Under the pieces are notes generated by a model. That model was not told the DNA's origin. It saw only the letters and a list, made by a program, of their open reading frames with translations, and ran no database searches. Position numbers and translations under genes: made by a program. Below, piece after piece: positions 18,784 through 28,370 of a stretch of 64,000 nucleotides of DNA (its first letter is position 1; every line of letters starts with the position of its first letter). This DNA is from Comamonas_C sp026954015. GTDB lineage: Bacteria > Pseudomonadota > Gammaproteobacteria > Burkholderiales > Burkholderiaceae_C. The stretch spans positions 124,001 to 188,000 of the forward strand of contig JAPSFS010000002.1 in assembly GCA_035063785.1 (NCBI GenBank). The letters are read 5' to 3'.

Positions 18784-19557
18784 ATGCTGGAGACCCGGGA
18801 TCTGACCATCCGCTTTGGCGGCCATGTGGCCGTCAACGCGGTGACGTGCGGCTTCAAGCCGGGCACGCTCACGGCCATCGTGGGGCCCAACGGCGCGGGC
18901 AAGACGACCTACTTCAACCTGATCTCGGGCCAGCTCAAGGCGAGCAGCGGCAGCGTGCATCTGGATGGGCGCGACCTGAGCCGTCTGAGCGCGTCCGAGC
19001 GCGCGCGCGCCGGGCTGGGGCGGGCGTTCCAGCTCACCAATCTGTTTCCCAACCTGCCGGTGCTGGAGAACGTGCGCCTGGCGGTGCAGGCGATGCGCGC
19101 GGGCGGGCACCGGCACGGCATGAACCTGTGGAGCATCTGGAGCGACCACCGCGAACTGACCGCGCGCGCCGAGGACATCCTGCGCGCCGTGGCGCTGTGG
19201 GAGCGACGCGCCGATGCGGCCGCGAGCCTGCCGCACGGCGACCAGCGCAAGCTGGAGGTGGCGCTGTTGATGGCGCTTCAGCCGCAGGTCTACATGTTTG
19301 ACGAGCCCACGGCGGGCATGAGCCACGACGAGGCGCCGGTGATCCTGAACCTGATCCGCGAACTGAAGAAGGACAGAGCCAAGACCATCCTGCTCGTGGA
19401 GCACAAGATGGACGTGGTACGCGAACTGGCGGACCGCATCATCGTGCTGACCAACGGCCAGCTCGTGGCCGATGGCGACCCGGCCGAGGTGATCGCCTCG
19501 CCCGTGGTGCAGCAGGCCTATCTGGGCGTGAGCGACGAGAAGGAGGCGGCGGCATGA
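18784..19557 (+). CDS. livG: Branched-chain-type ABC transporter ATPase (LivG-like)
   Basis: A 257-aa ABC ATPase. Walker A is GPNGAGKTT (about residue 40), the signature region is SLPHGDQRKLEVALLMALQP in place of a classical LSGGQ, as is normal in LivG, Walker B is VYMFDEPTAGMS and the H-loop is LLVEHKMDV. The ATG at 18784 is preferred; a TTG at 18775 is in frame but sits in the tail of the hairpin repeat. The stop overlaps the LivF start by ATGA. It acts at the inner membrane as half of the nucleotide-binding pair. Confidence 0.9.
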   Translation: MLETRDLTIRFGGHVAVNAVTCGFKPGTLTAIVGPNGAGKTTYFNLISGQLKASSGSVHLDGRDLSRLSASERARAGLGRAFQLTNLFPNLPVLENVRLAVQAMRAGGHRHGMNLWSIWSDHRELTARAEDILRAVALWERRADAAASLPHGDQRKLEVALLMALQPQVYMFDEPTAGMSHDEAPVILNLIRELKKDRAKTILLVEHKMDVVRELADRIIVLTNGQLVADGDPAEVIASPVVQQAYLGVSDEKEAAA

Positions 19558-20279
19558 ACGGCCCGCTGCTTGAACTCGCTGGCGTGCACACGCACATCGG
19601 GGCGTACCACATCCTGCATGGCGTCGATCTGGTGGTGCCGCGCGGGCAGGTGGCGCTGCTGCTGGGGCGCAACGGCGCGGGCAAGACGACGACGCTGCGC
19701 ACCATCATGGGCCTGTGGCGCGCCTCGCAGGGGCGCATCGCGTTCAACGGGCAGGACGTGACGCACCTCGATACGCCGCGCATCGCGCAACTGAACATCG
19801 CCTACGTGCCCGAGAACATGGGCATCTTCGCCGACCTGACGGTGAAGGAGAACCTGCTGCTGGCCGCGCGCGGCGCGGGCACGGCGGCGCAGATGGATGG
19901 CGAGCGGCTGGCGTGGATCTTCGGCATGTTCCCGGCGGTGGAGCAGTTCTGGAACCACCCCGCGGGCAAGCTCAGCGGCGGGCAGAAGCAGATGGTGGCG
20001 GTGGCGCGCGCCATCGTGGAGCCGCGCGACCTGCTCATCGTCGACGAGCCGAGCAAGGGCCTGGCGCCCGCCATCATCAACAACATGATCGCCGCGTTTG
20101 GGCAGCTCAAGGCGCGCGGCGTGACCATCCTGCTCGTGGAGCAGAACCTGCACTTCGCGCAGTCGCTGGGCGACACGGTGGCGGTGATGGACAACGGCCG
20201 CGTGGTGCATGCGGGCGCCATGGCCGAGCTGGCGCAGGACGCCGCGCTGCAGCAGCGTCTGCTGGGGTTGGCGCTGTGA
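19554..20279 (+). CDS. livF: Branched-chain-type ABC transporter ATPase (LivF-like)
   Basis: A 241-aa ABC ATPase. Walker A is GRNGAGKTTTLRTIMG, the Q-loop region YVPENMGIF, the signature LSGGQKQMVAVARAI, Walker B LLIVDEPSKGLAP and the H-loop LLVEQNLHFA. The DEPSKGLAP sequence is characteristic of LivF. It overlaps the LivG gene by 4 nt, so the two are translationally coupled and probably form a heterodimer. Confidence 0.92.
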   Translation: MNGPLLELAGVHTHIGAYHILHGVDLVVPRGQVALLLGRNGAGKTTTLRTIMGLWRASQGRIAFNGQDVTHLDTPRIAQLNIAYVPENMGIFADLTVKENLLLAARGAGTAAQMDGERLAWIFGMFPAVEQFWNHPAGKLSGGQKQMVAVARAIVEPRDLLIVDEPSKGLAPAIINNMIAAFGQLKARGVTILLVEQNLHFAQSLGDTVAVMDNGRVVHAGAMAELAQDAALQQRLLGLAL

Positions 20280-20305
20280 AAATCTGCAAGCCAAATCGGT
20301 CTCTG

Positions 20306-20324
20306 GCGCTTGCTGGACAAGCGC
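20306..20324 (+). repeat. Comamonadaceae hairpin repeat, copy 4
   Basis: GCGCTTGCTGGACAAGCGC is a perfect 7-bp stem followed by GAGCAGCTCTTGATTCAGGAG. The tail of the repeat thus lies at the ribosome-binding site of the LivH-type permease gene. Confidence 0.75.
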
Positions 20325-20352
20325 GAGCAGCTCTTGATTCAGGAGTTTCGGC

Positions 20353-21336
20353 ATGAACTGGCGAGAGCTCGACTACAAGCCCCTGGCGCTCGTGCCGCTG
20401 CTGGCGCTGGTGGTGCTGCCGCTGATCGGCTCGCCCTCGACCTGGCTCACGCTCACGGTGGCGGGGCTGGCGATGGGCATGATCATCTTCATCATCGCCT
20501 CGGGCCTCACGCTGATCTTCGGCCTCATGGATGTGCTCAACTTTGGCCACGGCGTGTTCATCGCGCTGGGCGCGTTCGTGGCCACCAGCGTGCTCGGCAG
20601 CATGGCCGACTGGACGGGCTCGGGCGAGCTCTGGCGCAACCTGGTGGCGGTGCTGCCCGCGATGGTTGCGGCCATGCTGGTGGCGGGCGCGGTGGGCATC
20701 GCGTTCGAGCGCTTCCTCGTTCGCCCGGTCTATGGCAACCACCTCAAGCAGATCCTCATCACCATGGGCGGCGCCATCATCGGCGAGGAACTCATCAAGG
20801 TGGTCTGGGGGCCGCAGCAGATTCCGCTGCCGCTGCCCGCGGGCATGCAGGGTTCGTGGTTCATCGGCGACGCGGGGGTGGAGAAGTACCGCGTGGTGGC
20901 GGTGGTCGTCGGGCTGGTGGTGTTCGCTGCCCTGGCCTGGGTGCTGGCGCGCACCAAGGTGGGCCTGCTCATCCGCGCCGGCGTGCAGGACCGCGAGATG
21001 GTGGAGGCGCTGGGCTACCGCATCCGGCGTCTGTTCATCGGCGTGTTCGTCATCGGCTGCGCGCTCGCGGGCCTGGGCGGCGTGATGTGGGGGCTGTACC
21101 AGCAGAACGTGGTGCCGCAGATGGGCGGACAGGTGCTGATCCTGATCTTCATCGTGCTCATCATCGGCGGGCTGGGCTCTACCTCCGGCGCGCTGATCGG
21201 TGCGCTGCTCGTGGGGCTGATGGCCAACTACACGGGCTTTCTCGTGCCCAAGGTGGCGCTGTTTTCCAACATTGCGCTGATGGTCGCGATCCTGCTGTGG
21301 CGCCCGCAGGGCGTGTACGCGGTGGGCAACCGCTGA
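20353..21336 (+). CDS. livH: Branched-chain-type ABC permease (LivH-like)
   Basis: A 327-aa inner-membrane permease with about eight hydrophobic segments. The LivH block ASGLTLIFGLMDVLNFGHG (about residues 50-68) and the C-terminal IFIVLIIGGLGSTSGALIGA are diagnostic. AGGAG lies upstream of the ATG within the tail of the hairpin repeat. It pairs with the LivM-type permease 10 nt downstream. Confidence 0.92.
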   Translation: MNWRELDYKPLALVPLLALVVLPLIGSPSTWLTLTVAGLAMGMIIFIIASGLTLIFGLMDVLNFGHGVFIALGAFVATSVLGSMADWTGSGELWRNLVAVLPAMVAAMLVAGAVGIAFERFLVRPVYGNHLKQILITMGGAIIGEELIKVVWGPQQIPLPLPAGMQGSWFIGDAGVEKYRVVAVVVGLVVFAALAWVLARTKVGLLIRAGVQDREMVEALGYRIRRLFIGVFVIGCALAGLGGVMWGLYQQNVVPQMGGQVLILIFIVLIIGGLGSTSGALIGALLVGLMANYTGFLVPKVALFSNIALMVAILLWRPQGVYAVGNR

Positions 21337-21346
21337 GGGGGCAGGC

Positions 21347-22405
21347 ATGTTCAACCGTCTTCTTTCCGCCGACCTGCCGCGCAGCCGCACGCTCACGGTG
21401 ATCCTCGTCGTGATCTTCCTCGGGCTGCTGTTCGCGCCCTTCGTCTTTCCGGGGGTGAAGGCGCTCAACGTCGCGGCCAAGGTGCTGATCTTCACGGTGC
21501 TGGTGGCGAGCTTTGACCTGCTGCTGGGCTACACCGGCATCGTGAGCTTCGCGCACACCATGTTCTTCGGCATCGGCGCCTACGGCATCGCGATCGCCAC
21601 CACGCGCTTGGGGCCGACGTGGGCGGCGCTGGCCGTGGGCCTGCTTGCGGCGCTGGCGGTGTCCTTCGTGCTGGCGCTCGTCATCGGCCTCTTTTCGCTG
21701 CGGGTGCGGGCGATCTTCTTCGCCATGATCACGCTGGCGGTGGCGGCGGCGTTTCAGACGCTGGCCTCGCAGCTGTCGGATTTCACGGGCGGCGAGGATG
21801 GCCTGTCGTTCAAGATTCCCGAGTTCCTCTCGCCGAGCTTCGAGCCCTTCGAGAACCCGTTTCTCGGCGTGGACATCGACGGCAAGATCTTCTGCTACTA
21901 CCTGCTCTTCGCGCTCGCCGTGGTGCTGGTGCTGGCGATGCTGCGCGTGGTCAATTCGCCGTTCGGGCGCGTGCTGCAGGCGATTCGCGAAAACGAATTC
22001 CGCGCCGAGGCCATCGGCTACCGCGTCGTCGTCTACCGTACGCTCTCCAGCGTGATCTCGGCGCTGTTCGCCACGCTCGCGGGCTGCATGCTCGCGCTCT
22101 GGCTGCGCTACAACGGGCCGGAGACCTCGCTCTCGTTCGAGATCATGGTGGACGTGCTGCTCATCGTCGTGATCGGCGGCATGGGCACGATCTACGGCGC
22201 AGCCATCGGCGCCGTGCTCTTCATGGTGGCGCAAAGCTATCTGCAGGACCTGCTGCGCCTGGCCAGCGAAGCCGCCGCCGGCCTGCCGTGGCTCGCCGCG
22301 CTGTTCTCGCCCGACCGCTGGCTGCTGTGGCTGGGGCTGCTGTTCGTGCTGTCGGTCTACTACTTTCCCACCGGTGTGGTGGGACGGCTGCGCGGCGCGC
22401 GCTGA
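21347..22405 (+). CDS. livM: Branched-chain-type ABC permease (LivM-like)
   Basis: A 352-aa inner-membrane permease. The LivM blocks FDLLLGYTGIVSFAHTMFFG, LRVVNSPFGRVLQAIRENE, VDVLLIVVIGGMGTIYGAAI and the closing hydrophobic segment LLFVLSVYYFPTGVVGRLRG are visible. It starts 10 nt after LivH and is followed by a hydrolase gene 30 nt downstream, so the cassette is contiguous. Confidence 0.92.
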   Translation: MFNRLLSADLPRSRTLTVILVVIFLGLLFAPFVFPGVKALNVAAKVLIFTVLVASFDLLLGYTGIVSFAHTMFFGIGAYGIAIATTRLGPTWAALAVGLLAALAVSFVLALVIGLFSLRVRAIFFAMITLAVAAAFQTLASQLSDFTGGEDGLSFKIPEFLSPSFEPFENPFLGVDIDGKIFCYYLLFALAVVLVLAMLRVVNSPFGRVLQAIRENEFRAEAIGYRVVVYRTLSSVISALFATLAGCMLALWLRYNGPETSLSFEIMVDVLLIVVIGGMGTIYGAAIGAVLFMVAQSYLQDLLRLASEAAAGLPWLAALFSPDRWLLWLGLLFVLSVYYFPTGVVGRLRGAR

Positions 22406-22435
22406 GATGTTTCCTGCTGGAGAGGGGCTGTCGTC

Positions 22436-23290
22436 ATGGTGTCCTGTGTTTCGCGCTACGTGCAGTGCGCCGGTTACGAAATCCACCTGATGGACTGGGG
22501 AGAGGCTGATGCGCCCGCGGTCGTGGCCTGGCACGGGCTGGCGCGCACCGGGCGCGACATGGACGACCTGGCCGAGCACCTTGCGGGCCGTGGCTTTCGG
22601 GTGCTCTGCCCCGACACGCTGGGCCGGGGCCTGAGCCAATGGAGCCGCGCGCCTGACGAGGAGTATTGCCTTGCGTTCTACGAGCGCATCGCGCGGGAGC
22701 TCCTGGACGCGCTCGGCGTGCGGCAGGTGCGCTGGATCGGCACCTCGATGGGCGGCGCGATCGGCATGGTCGCGGCCGTGGGGGCGCTGGCCGGGCGCAT
22801 CACGCACCTCGCGCTCAACGACATCGCGCCCCAACTGGCGGACGCCGCCATCGCGCGCATCCGCGCCTACGCGGGCCAACCTCCGGCGTTCGACACCGTG
22901 GGCGAGCTGGAAGCGTTCTTTCGCCAGGTCTATGCGCCCTACGGCTGGTTGAGTGATGAGCAATGGCGGCGCCTGACCGAAACCTCCACCCGGCGCCTGC
23001 CCGACGGGCGCGTGACGCCGCACTACGACCCGGCCATGGTGCGCCAGTTCGTCGTGCACGAGCATGACTACGCGCTGTGGGACGTGTACGACCGGCTCGA
23101 TATTCCCGTGCTCTGCCTGCACGGCGAGCAGTCCGACCTCGTGCTGCCCGAAACGATCGCCGCGATGAAGACGCGCGGCCCCGGCGCGAAGGGCCTGCTG
23201 CAGGTGATCGAGGTGCCGGGCTGCGGGCATGCGCCTGCGCTCAATGTGGCCGAGCAGTATGCGTGGGTGGAAGAGTTCTTTCGGCGTTGA
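22436..23290 (+). CDS. Alpha/beta hydrolase
   Basis: A 284-aa alpha/beta-fold hydrolase. WHGLARTGRDMDDL carries the oxyanion HG, GTSMGGAIGM the nucleophilic Ser (about residue 104), LHGEQSDLV the acid and GCGHAPALN the catalytic His near the C-terminus. No signal peptide, so cytoplasmic. As the last gene of the transporter operon it may hydrolyse an imported ester, or a thioester or ring-cleavage product. The exact substrate is unknown. Confidence 0.85.
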   Translation: MVSCVSRYVQCAGYEIHLMDWGEADAPAVVAWHGLARTGRDMDDLAEHLAGRGFRVLCPDTLGRGLSQWSRAPDEEYCLAFYERIARELLDALGVRQVRWIGTSMGGAIGMVAAVGALAGRITHLALNDIAPQLADAAIARIRAYAGQPPAFDTVGELEAFFRQVYAPYGWLSDEQWRRLTETSTRRLPDGRVTPHYDPAMVRQFVVHEHDYALWDVYDRLDIPVLCLHGEQSDLVLPETIAAMKTRGPGAKGLLQVIEVPGCGHAPALNVAEQYAWVEEFFRR

Positions 23291-23548
23291 GCCTATGGGC
23301 GCGCAGTTGGCGCCGCGAGTTTGATGCGTCGACGTTGAAGGCGTATGTTTATCGACCTCTCCGGAATTTTTGTCCGTCCGAATACCCGTGACGGGTGTGC
23401 GCATTGCGCTGGCTGAAGCTGAGGCAAACTAGCGCAGCTCACCTCACCTGTCAGGAGCATTGCCTCGGTTAGCCGGGCGATTCAAATATTTGGCCACTGG
23501 ATAGCCCGGACGCTCAGGGGGTCGGAACGCCTAACGGATTGCCGCAGT

Positions 23549-26500
23549 ATGCTCACCTTGCCTATCGGCCTGTATGAACGCCTGCTCAGCACCGAGCTGC
23601 AGCAGGCTCTGGCGCAATTGCCGGCTGGTCAAATTCCACAGCTCGACACCGAGCTCGGTGCCGAGCAGCAGCGGCGGCTATTGGTGCAAGAAATCGCCCA
23701 GCTTTTGCCCCAGCTTTTGGAAGCAGCGCAAGAACGCGAAGGCGAAGCGCAGGCGCTCAGCTTGTTCAACCGCTTGCTGGTGTGGCTGCGTCAGCAGGGG
23801 GTGACAGCGCCGAGTTACGCCCAGCCGCTGCGGGTGCTGCGCGCAGTGCACCCCGAAGGTCAGATGCCGCAGTTGCCCAGTACGGGGCTGAGTGCCCCTT
23901 GGCTGTTTACTGCAGGGCGAGCCGACCCTTCGCTCTATGCTGAGCTGCGCGCCGAAATAGCCAATGCGGATCGCATCGACGTCTTAGTGAGTTTCATCAC
24001 CTGGAGCGGCTTGCGCAAAATCATGGATGTCCTGCAGGCTGCTACTGCACTGGATGCCCACGGGCAGCCGGCAACACGCTTGCGTGTCATCACCACCACC
24101 TATACCGGCGCAACGGAATCGGCCGCGGTGGAAAAGTTGGCCGGCTTGCCCGGCGTGGAATTGAAGATTTCGCTCGACGGGCAGCGCTCGCGCCTGCACG
24201 CCAAGGCCTGGATGTTCCACCGAAAAACAGGCTTCGGTTCGGCGATGGTGGGTAGCGCCAATCTTTCGGCGGCGGCCTTGCTCAACGGTATTGAATGGAC
24301 GGTGAAGTTCACCCAAAGCGGACAAGCAGAGCTGTTTGCAGCCGCTGAAGCGCATTTTGAAACTTTGTGGAACGACTCCGAGTTCCAACGCTTTGATCCG
24401 CGAGATGAAGCGCAGCGCCAGCAACTGAGGCAGGCCTTGGGTGAGGCACGCCAGTCCGGTAGTAGCAAGGTACAAGCACTGCCGACTTGGTTTGAGCTAC
24501 GCCCGCGGGCCTTCCAGCAAGCCATGCTCGAGCGCCTGGAGAGCGAACGTCGTCACGGACGTTGGCGCAACTTGCTGGTGGCGGCCACCGGAACGGGCAA
24601 AACGGTGGTGGCCGCTTTCGACTACCTGCGTCAAACCCAGGCTGCCGGTGGTGCGCCGCCGCGTCTGCTGTTTGTGGCGCATCGTATTGAAATCCTGCAG
24701 CAGGCCATGGCCACCTTCCGCCAGCTTCTGCGCCAGCAGTCTTTTGGTGAGCTTCTGGCCGATGGTGCACAACCGGCATCGCACCAGCATTTATTTGCCT
24801 CCATCGCCAGCGTGCTTTCTCGCGAGCTGTTGCAGCGCTTTGGTGTGGATTACTGGCACACCGTCATCATTGATGAGTGCCACCACCTGCCGGCGCAGTC
24901 TTTTTCCCGTTTTGCCCAAGCCGTACGGCCGCGCATTTTGCTTGGCCTGACGGCCACGCCCGAGCGTGCTGATGGCGCCAGCGTGCTGGAATTTTTTGAT
25001 CAGCGCCCGGATGGCAGCCCGGCCACCGAACTGCGTCTGTGGGACGCACTGGAGCAGCAACTGCTTTGCCCCTTTGAGTATTACGCCACAGCCGACGACG
25101 TTGATTTACAGCACATTGAATGGAGTGGTGGCCCCGCGGAGCGCAACGAGCTGAGCAAGGTGCTGGGTGCAGATCATGCGCGTGCACGGCGCATCATTCA
25201 GGCTCTCAACGATTACACCAACCAGCGTCAGGGCGTGCGCGCCATTGCTTTTTGCGTGGACATTGCTCACGCCAGTTTCATGGCCGAGCGTTTCAACGAG
25301 ACGGGCTGGTCTGCCCTGGCGGTGACCAGCCGAACCTCGGCAGAGCAACGCCTGGCCGCACCGCGCCTGTTGGCGCAAGGCAAAGTGCAAATTCTGTGCA
25401 CCTGCGATTTGTACAACGAGGGCGTGGACATCCCTGATGCCAACACCTTGCTGTTCTTGCGCCCCACACAAAGCCCGGTGGTATTTGCCCAGCAACTGGG
25501 TCGCGGCCTGCGTATGGCCCAGGGGAAGGAAAGCTGTCTGGTGCTGGATTTTGTTGGTCGCGTGCGCCAGGATTTCCGCTTTGATCGCCTCTACCAAGCC
25601 ATCACTGGGCTGGGTCGCCGCCAGCTGCAGCTGGAGCTGGAACAAGGCTTTGCCAGCCTGCCGCCGGGATGCCACATCCAGTTCGATCGTGTGGCACGCC
25701 AGCGAGTGCTCGATGCCTTGCGCGACGTGAGCAGACAAAGCTGGCGGCGCCTCACTGGCGAACTGCTGGTCTATGCCCAGGGGCGTGAGCGCAGCTGCAT
25801 TGGCCTGGTGGATTTTTTGACCGAGCAGTGCCTGGAAGCTGGCGATGTGTACTCCACGACGCGCAGCTATTCAGGCTGGACTGCGCTCAAGCGTGCGGCC
25901 GGTCTGGAGACGCGAGAGCTCGGCCCTGATGAGCCGTATTTGAGTAAGCGCATGGCGGCTCTGCTGCATATCAACGACAGCGAGCGCTGTACCCTTTTGC
26001 AGCGCATTGGCAAAGGCGATCACAGCTTGCGCAGCGCTCACAGTGGCCGCGTGGGACGTCAGCTCCAGATGCTGGCGTATCAGCTTTTTGGCCAACGAAA
26101 CGAACTGATGGATGGCCGCGGTTTCCTGCAACGCCTGGACGCTTCTCCGCTGATCCGTGACGAAATGGCTGAGTTGGGTCAATGGCTGGATTTGCGTGTC
26201 GACCTGGAAGCGCAATACCTGCCCGGCGTGCCCGAAGATTGGCCGCTCCTGCTGCATGGCGCCTACAGCCGAGCAGAAATTCTCAGTGCCATCGGTTTTT
26301 GGAATGCGCAGCAGCGCCCACCGCACGACAAAGGCCTGCAAGACTTCGACGAGCTGAAGCTGCAGCTGCTTTTCATCACGCTCGACAAAAAAACTGGCTT
26401 TCACGAACGTATCGCCTACCACGACTACGCCATCAGTCCTGAGCTATTTCACTGGCAGAGCCAGAACCGTGCTAGCCCGGACAATGTTTCGGGCAAGCGC

Positions 26501-26695
26501 TATACGGAAAGTACGGATAACGGTTGGCGCTTTCAGCTATTTGTGCGTGAAAACGCAGATAGTCCCTTTATCCCTCTGGGACCAGCCGTGTTGGAGGGCG
26601 AGCCTACGGGCAGCAAACCAATGTCGATGGTGTGGCGCCTTCAGCAGACCATGCCGCTGGAGCTTTTCAGGCGCTTCAGCGTGCTGCGTGCGTGA
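23549..26695 (+). CDS. PLD-DECH helicase with DUF3427-like C-terminus
   Basis: A 1048-aa protein. After about 110 residues of helical N-terminus comes a phospholipase-D-like nuclease unit with RLHAKAWMFHRKTGFGSAMV and GSANLS near residue 215. A superfamily 2 helicase follows: AATGTGKTVVAAF (Walker A, about 347), VIIDECHHLP (DECH, about 441), LLGLTATPERADG, ILCTCDLYNEGVDIPDANTL and QQLGRGLRMAQGKE. The last 250-300 residues resemble DUF3427, including LQDFDELKLQLLFITLDKK and GFHERIAYHDYAIS. This architecture occurs as solitary genes in defence islands. It is visibly AT-richer than the adjacent operons and has no methylase beside it, so it was probably acquired separately. Confidence 0.88.
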   Translation: MLTLPIGLYERLLSTELQQALAQLPAGQIPQLDTELGAEQQRRLLVQEIAQLLPQLLEAAQEREGEAQALSLFNRLLVWLRQQGVTAPSYAQPLRVLRAVHPEGQMPQLPSTGLSAPWLFTAGRADPSLYAELRAEIANADRIDVLVSFITWSGLRKIMDVLQAATALDAHGQPATRLRVITTTYTGATESAAVEKLAGLPGVELKISLDGQRSRLHAKAWMFHRKTGFGSAMVGSANLSAAALLNGIEWTVKFTQSGQAELFAAAEAHFETLWNDSEFQRFDPRDEAQRQQLRQALGEARQSGSSKVQALPTWFELRPRAFQQAMLERLESERRHGRWRNLLVAATGTGKTVVAAFDYLRQTQAAGGAPPRLLFVAHRIEILQQAMATFRQLLRQQSFGELLADGAQPASHQHLFASIASVLSRELLQRFGVDYWHTVIIDECHHLPAQSFSRFAQAVRPRILLGLTATPERADGASVLEFFDQRPDGSPATELRLWDALEQQLLCPFEYYATADDVDLQHIEWSGGPAERNELSKVLGADHARARRIIQALNDYTNQRQGVRAIAFCVDIAHASFMAERFNETGWSALAVTSRTSAEQRLAAPRLLAQGKVQILCTCDLYNEGVDIPDANTLLFLRPTQSPVVFAQQLGRGLRMAQGKESCLVLDFVGRVRQDFRFDRLYQAITGLGRRQLQLELEQGFASLPPGCHIQFDRVARQRVLDALRDVSRQSWRRLTGELLVYAQGRERSCIGLVDFLTEQCLEAGDVYSTTRSYSGWTALKRAAGLETRELGPDEPYLSKRMAALLHINDSERCTLLQRIGKGDHSLRSAHSGRVGRQLQMLAYQLFGQRNELMDGRGFLQRLDASPLIRDEMAELGQWLDLRVDLEAQYLPGVPEDWPLLLHGAYSRAEILSAIGFWNAQQRPPHDKGLQDFDELKLQLLFITLDKKTGFHERIAYHDYAISPELFHWQSQNRASPDNVSGKRYTESTDNGWRFQLFVRENADSPFIPLGPAVLEGEPTGSKPMSMVWRLQQTMPLELFRRFSVLRA

Positions 26696-26837
26696 GGCTT
26701 GCAAAGACTTCGTCTTATCGTGCTACGTGTTGCCGGAGTTGGGTGACCGGCCCGTTTTGGTTTGGCCTTGGCAACTCGGATGTGCGAATACCATTGCTGA
26801 AGGCAATGGAAGCGGGCGAATTCCTCTCAAGGAGCTG

Positions 26838-27269
26838 TCACTGGTCGTCCAGCGACGCGCTCCAACGATCGCCCCAGCCGCGCTGGCGCGTGTCGTCCAG
26901 CGTGCGCCGGTCGCGCTTGGTGGGGCGGCCGTGTTGCAGGGCCTGCGCGGGCTCGGGCGCCAGGCGCCGCTGCTCGGCGCTCTGGCTGCGCGCCAGCAGG
27001 CTGTCAGCCGTTTCTTCGTAGAGCAGTTGCGCCACCGGCGCCGGGCCGCGCATCGTGCTCAGCGCCCGCACCACCACGGTGCGTGCCACCACGCCCTGGC
27101 GCAGCGCCACCGTGTCGCCCACATGCAGCTCGCGCGCGGGCTTGGTGGCCGTGCCGTTCACCTGCACGCGGCCCTTGTCGATCTCCTGCACCGCCAGGCT
27201 GCGCGTCTTGTAGAAGCGCGCGCACCAGAGCCATTTGTCGATGCGCATCGCGTCGAGGGGGGCGGCCAT
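26838..27269 (-). CDS. S4-domain RNA-binding protein, Hsp15-like
   Basis: A 143-aa protein. The S4 domain (MRIDKWLWCARFYKTRSLA, then KGRVQVNGTATKPARELHVGD, residues 8-55) matches the Hsp15/HslR family, which binds 50S subunits carrying stalled nascent chains. The C-terminus is basic and low-complexity. Two Met starts are possible, 27269 and 27248; the first is listed. It lies 43 nt from the 3' end of hemH, with a hairpin repeat between them. Confidence 0.85.
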   Translation of the reverse strand: MAAPLDAMRIDKWLWCARFYKTRSLAVQEIDKGRVQVNGTATKPARELHVGDTVALRQGVVARTVVVRALSTMRGPAPVAQLLYEETADSLLARSQSAEQRRLAPEPAQALQHGRPTKRDRRTLDDTRQRGWGDRWSASLDDQ

Positions 27270-27293
27270 GTTCTATGGTTTGAGTAGCTGCTC

Positions 27294-27312
27294 GCGCTTG
27301 CTGGACAAGCGC
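27294..27312 (-). repeat. Comamonadaceae hairpin repeat, copy 5, at the hemH stop
   Basis: GCGCTTGCTGGACAAGCGC with TAGCTGCTC on one side and TAGAGGCTGATTTTG on the other. The TAG stop of hemH and its last residues (KISL) are encoded by the flank of this repeat, so the insertion defined the present C-terminus of the enzyme. Confidence 0.75.
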
Positions 27313-28337
27313 TAGAGGCTGATTTTGCCTGTAACTTCCGTGACGGGCCAGCCGCTCAGGTGCTGCTGCGCGATGCGCGAGAGCGCGGTGATCCAGGCGT
27401 TGCTGTCGTTCAGGCACGGGATGTAGCGAAACGCCGTGCCGCCCGCGTGCACAAAGGCTTCCCGCACCTCCTGGTTGATCTCCTGCAGCGTCTCCAGGCA
27501 GTCGCTCGCGAAGCCGGGGCAGATCACGTCCACGCTGCGCGTGCCCTGCCGGGCGAGCGCGACGAGCGTGGGTTCGGTGTAGGGCTGCAGCCAGCGCGCG
27601 CGGCCAAAACGCGACTGGAAGGTGAGCTGGTACTGGTCGGCGGTGAGGCCGAGCGCGCGCGCCAGCAGTTCGGCGGTGGCGCGGCACTGCCCGGCATAGG
27701 GGTCGCCCAGGCGCACGTTGCGCTCGGGAATGCCGTGAAAGCTCATGATGAGCTTGTCGGCCCGCCCGCCCTCGCGCTGCCAGTGCGCGCGCACGCTCTG
27801 CGCCAGCGCGGCGATGTAGTCGGGGTGGTCGTGGTAGTGGCTCACGAAGCGCAGCTCGGGCAGGTGGCGCGTGCGCGCCATCCAGGCCGTCACGTCGTCC
27901 AACACGCTGGCGGTGGTGGTGGCCGAATACTGCGGGTACAGCGGCAGCACGAGGATGCGCTCGGTGCCCGCGTCGGCCAGCGCCTGCAGTTCGCGCGCGA
28001 TCGACGGCTCGCCGTAGCGCATCGCGGGCGCCACCGGCACCGACAGGCCCGCCTGCGCCAGCCAGCCGCGCAGCATCGTGGCCTGTTTCTGCGTCCACAG
28101 CAGCAGCGGGGAGCCTTCGGGTGTCCAGATGGTGCGGTACTTGGCCGCCGACCTGGCCGGGCGGGTGCGCAGGATGATCCCGTGCAGGATGGGCCACCAC
28201 GCCGCGCGCGGGATCTCGACCACGCGCGGGTCGCCAAGGAATTGCGCCAGGTAGCGGCGCAGCGCGGGGGCGGTAGGCGCTTCGGGCGTGCCCAGATTGC
28301 ACAGCAGGATGGCGGTGGTGGGGGCGCGCTCGGTCAT
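27312..28337 (-). CDS. hemH: Ferrochelatase
   Basis: A 341-aa protein that inserts ferrous iron into protoporphyrin IX, the last step of heme synthesis. It opens with AILLCNLGTPEAPTAPALRR and contains VLPLYPQYSATTTASVLDD, MSFHGIPERNVRLGDPY (catalytic His) and ICPGFASDCLETLQEI. The length fits proteobacterial HemH. The final residues and stop lie in a hairpin repeat. It is divergent from the HAD hydrolase gene, with a 33-nt gap. Confidence 0.95.
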   Translation of the reverse strand: MTERAPTTAILLCNLGTPEAPTAPALRRYLAQFLGDPRVVEIPRAAWWPILHGIILRTRPARSAAKYRTIWTPEGSPLLLWTQKQATMLRGWLAQAGLSVPVAPAMRYGEPSIARELQALADAGTERILVLPLYPQYSATTTASVLDDVTAWMARTRHLPELRFVSHYHDHPDYIAALAQSVRAHWQREGGRADKLIMSFHGIPERNVRLGDPYAGQCRATAELLARALGLTADQYQLTFQSRFGRARWLQPYTEPTLVALARQGTRSVDVICPGFASDCLETLQEINQEVREAFVHAGGTAFRYIPCLNDSNAWITALSRIAQQHLSGWPVTEVTGKISL

Positions 28338-28370
28338 TGGCTGGATTGTCGCAGGCTATGCTCACTGTCC

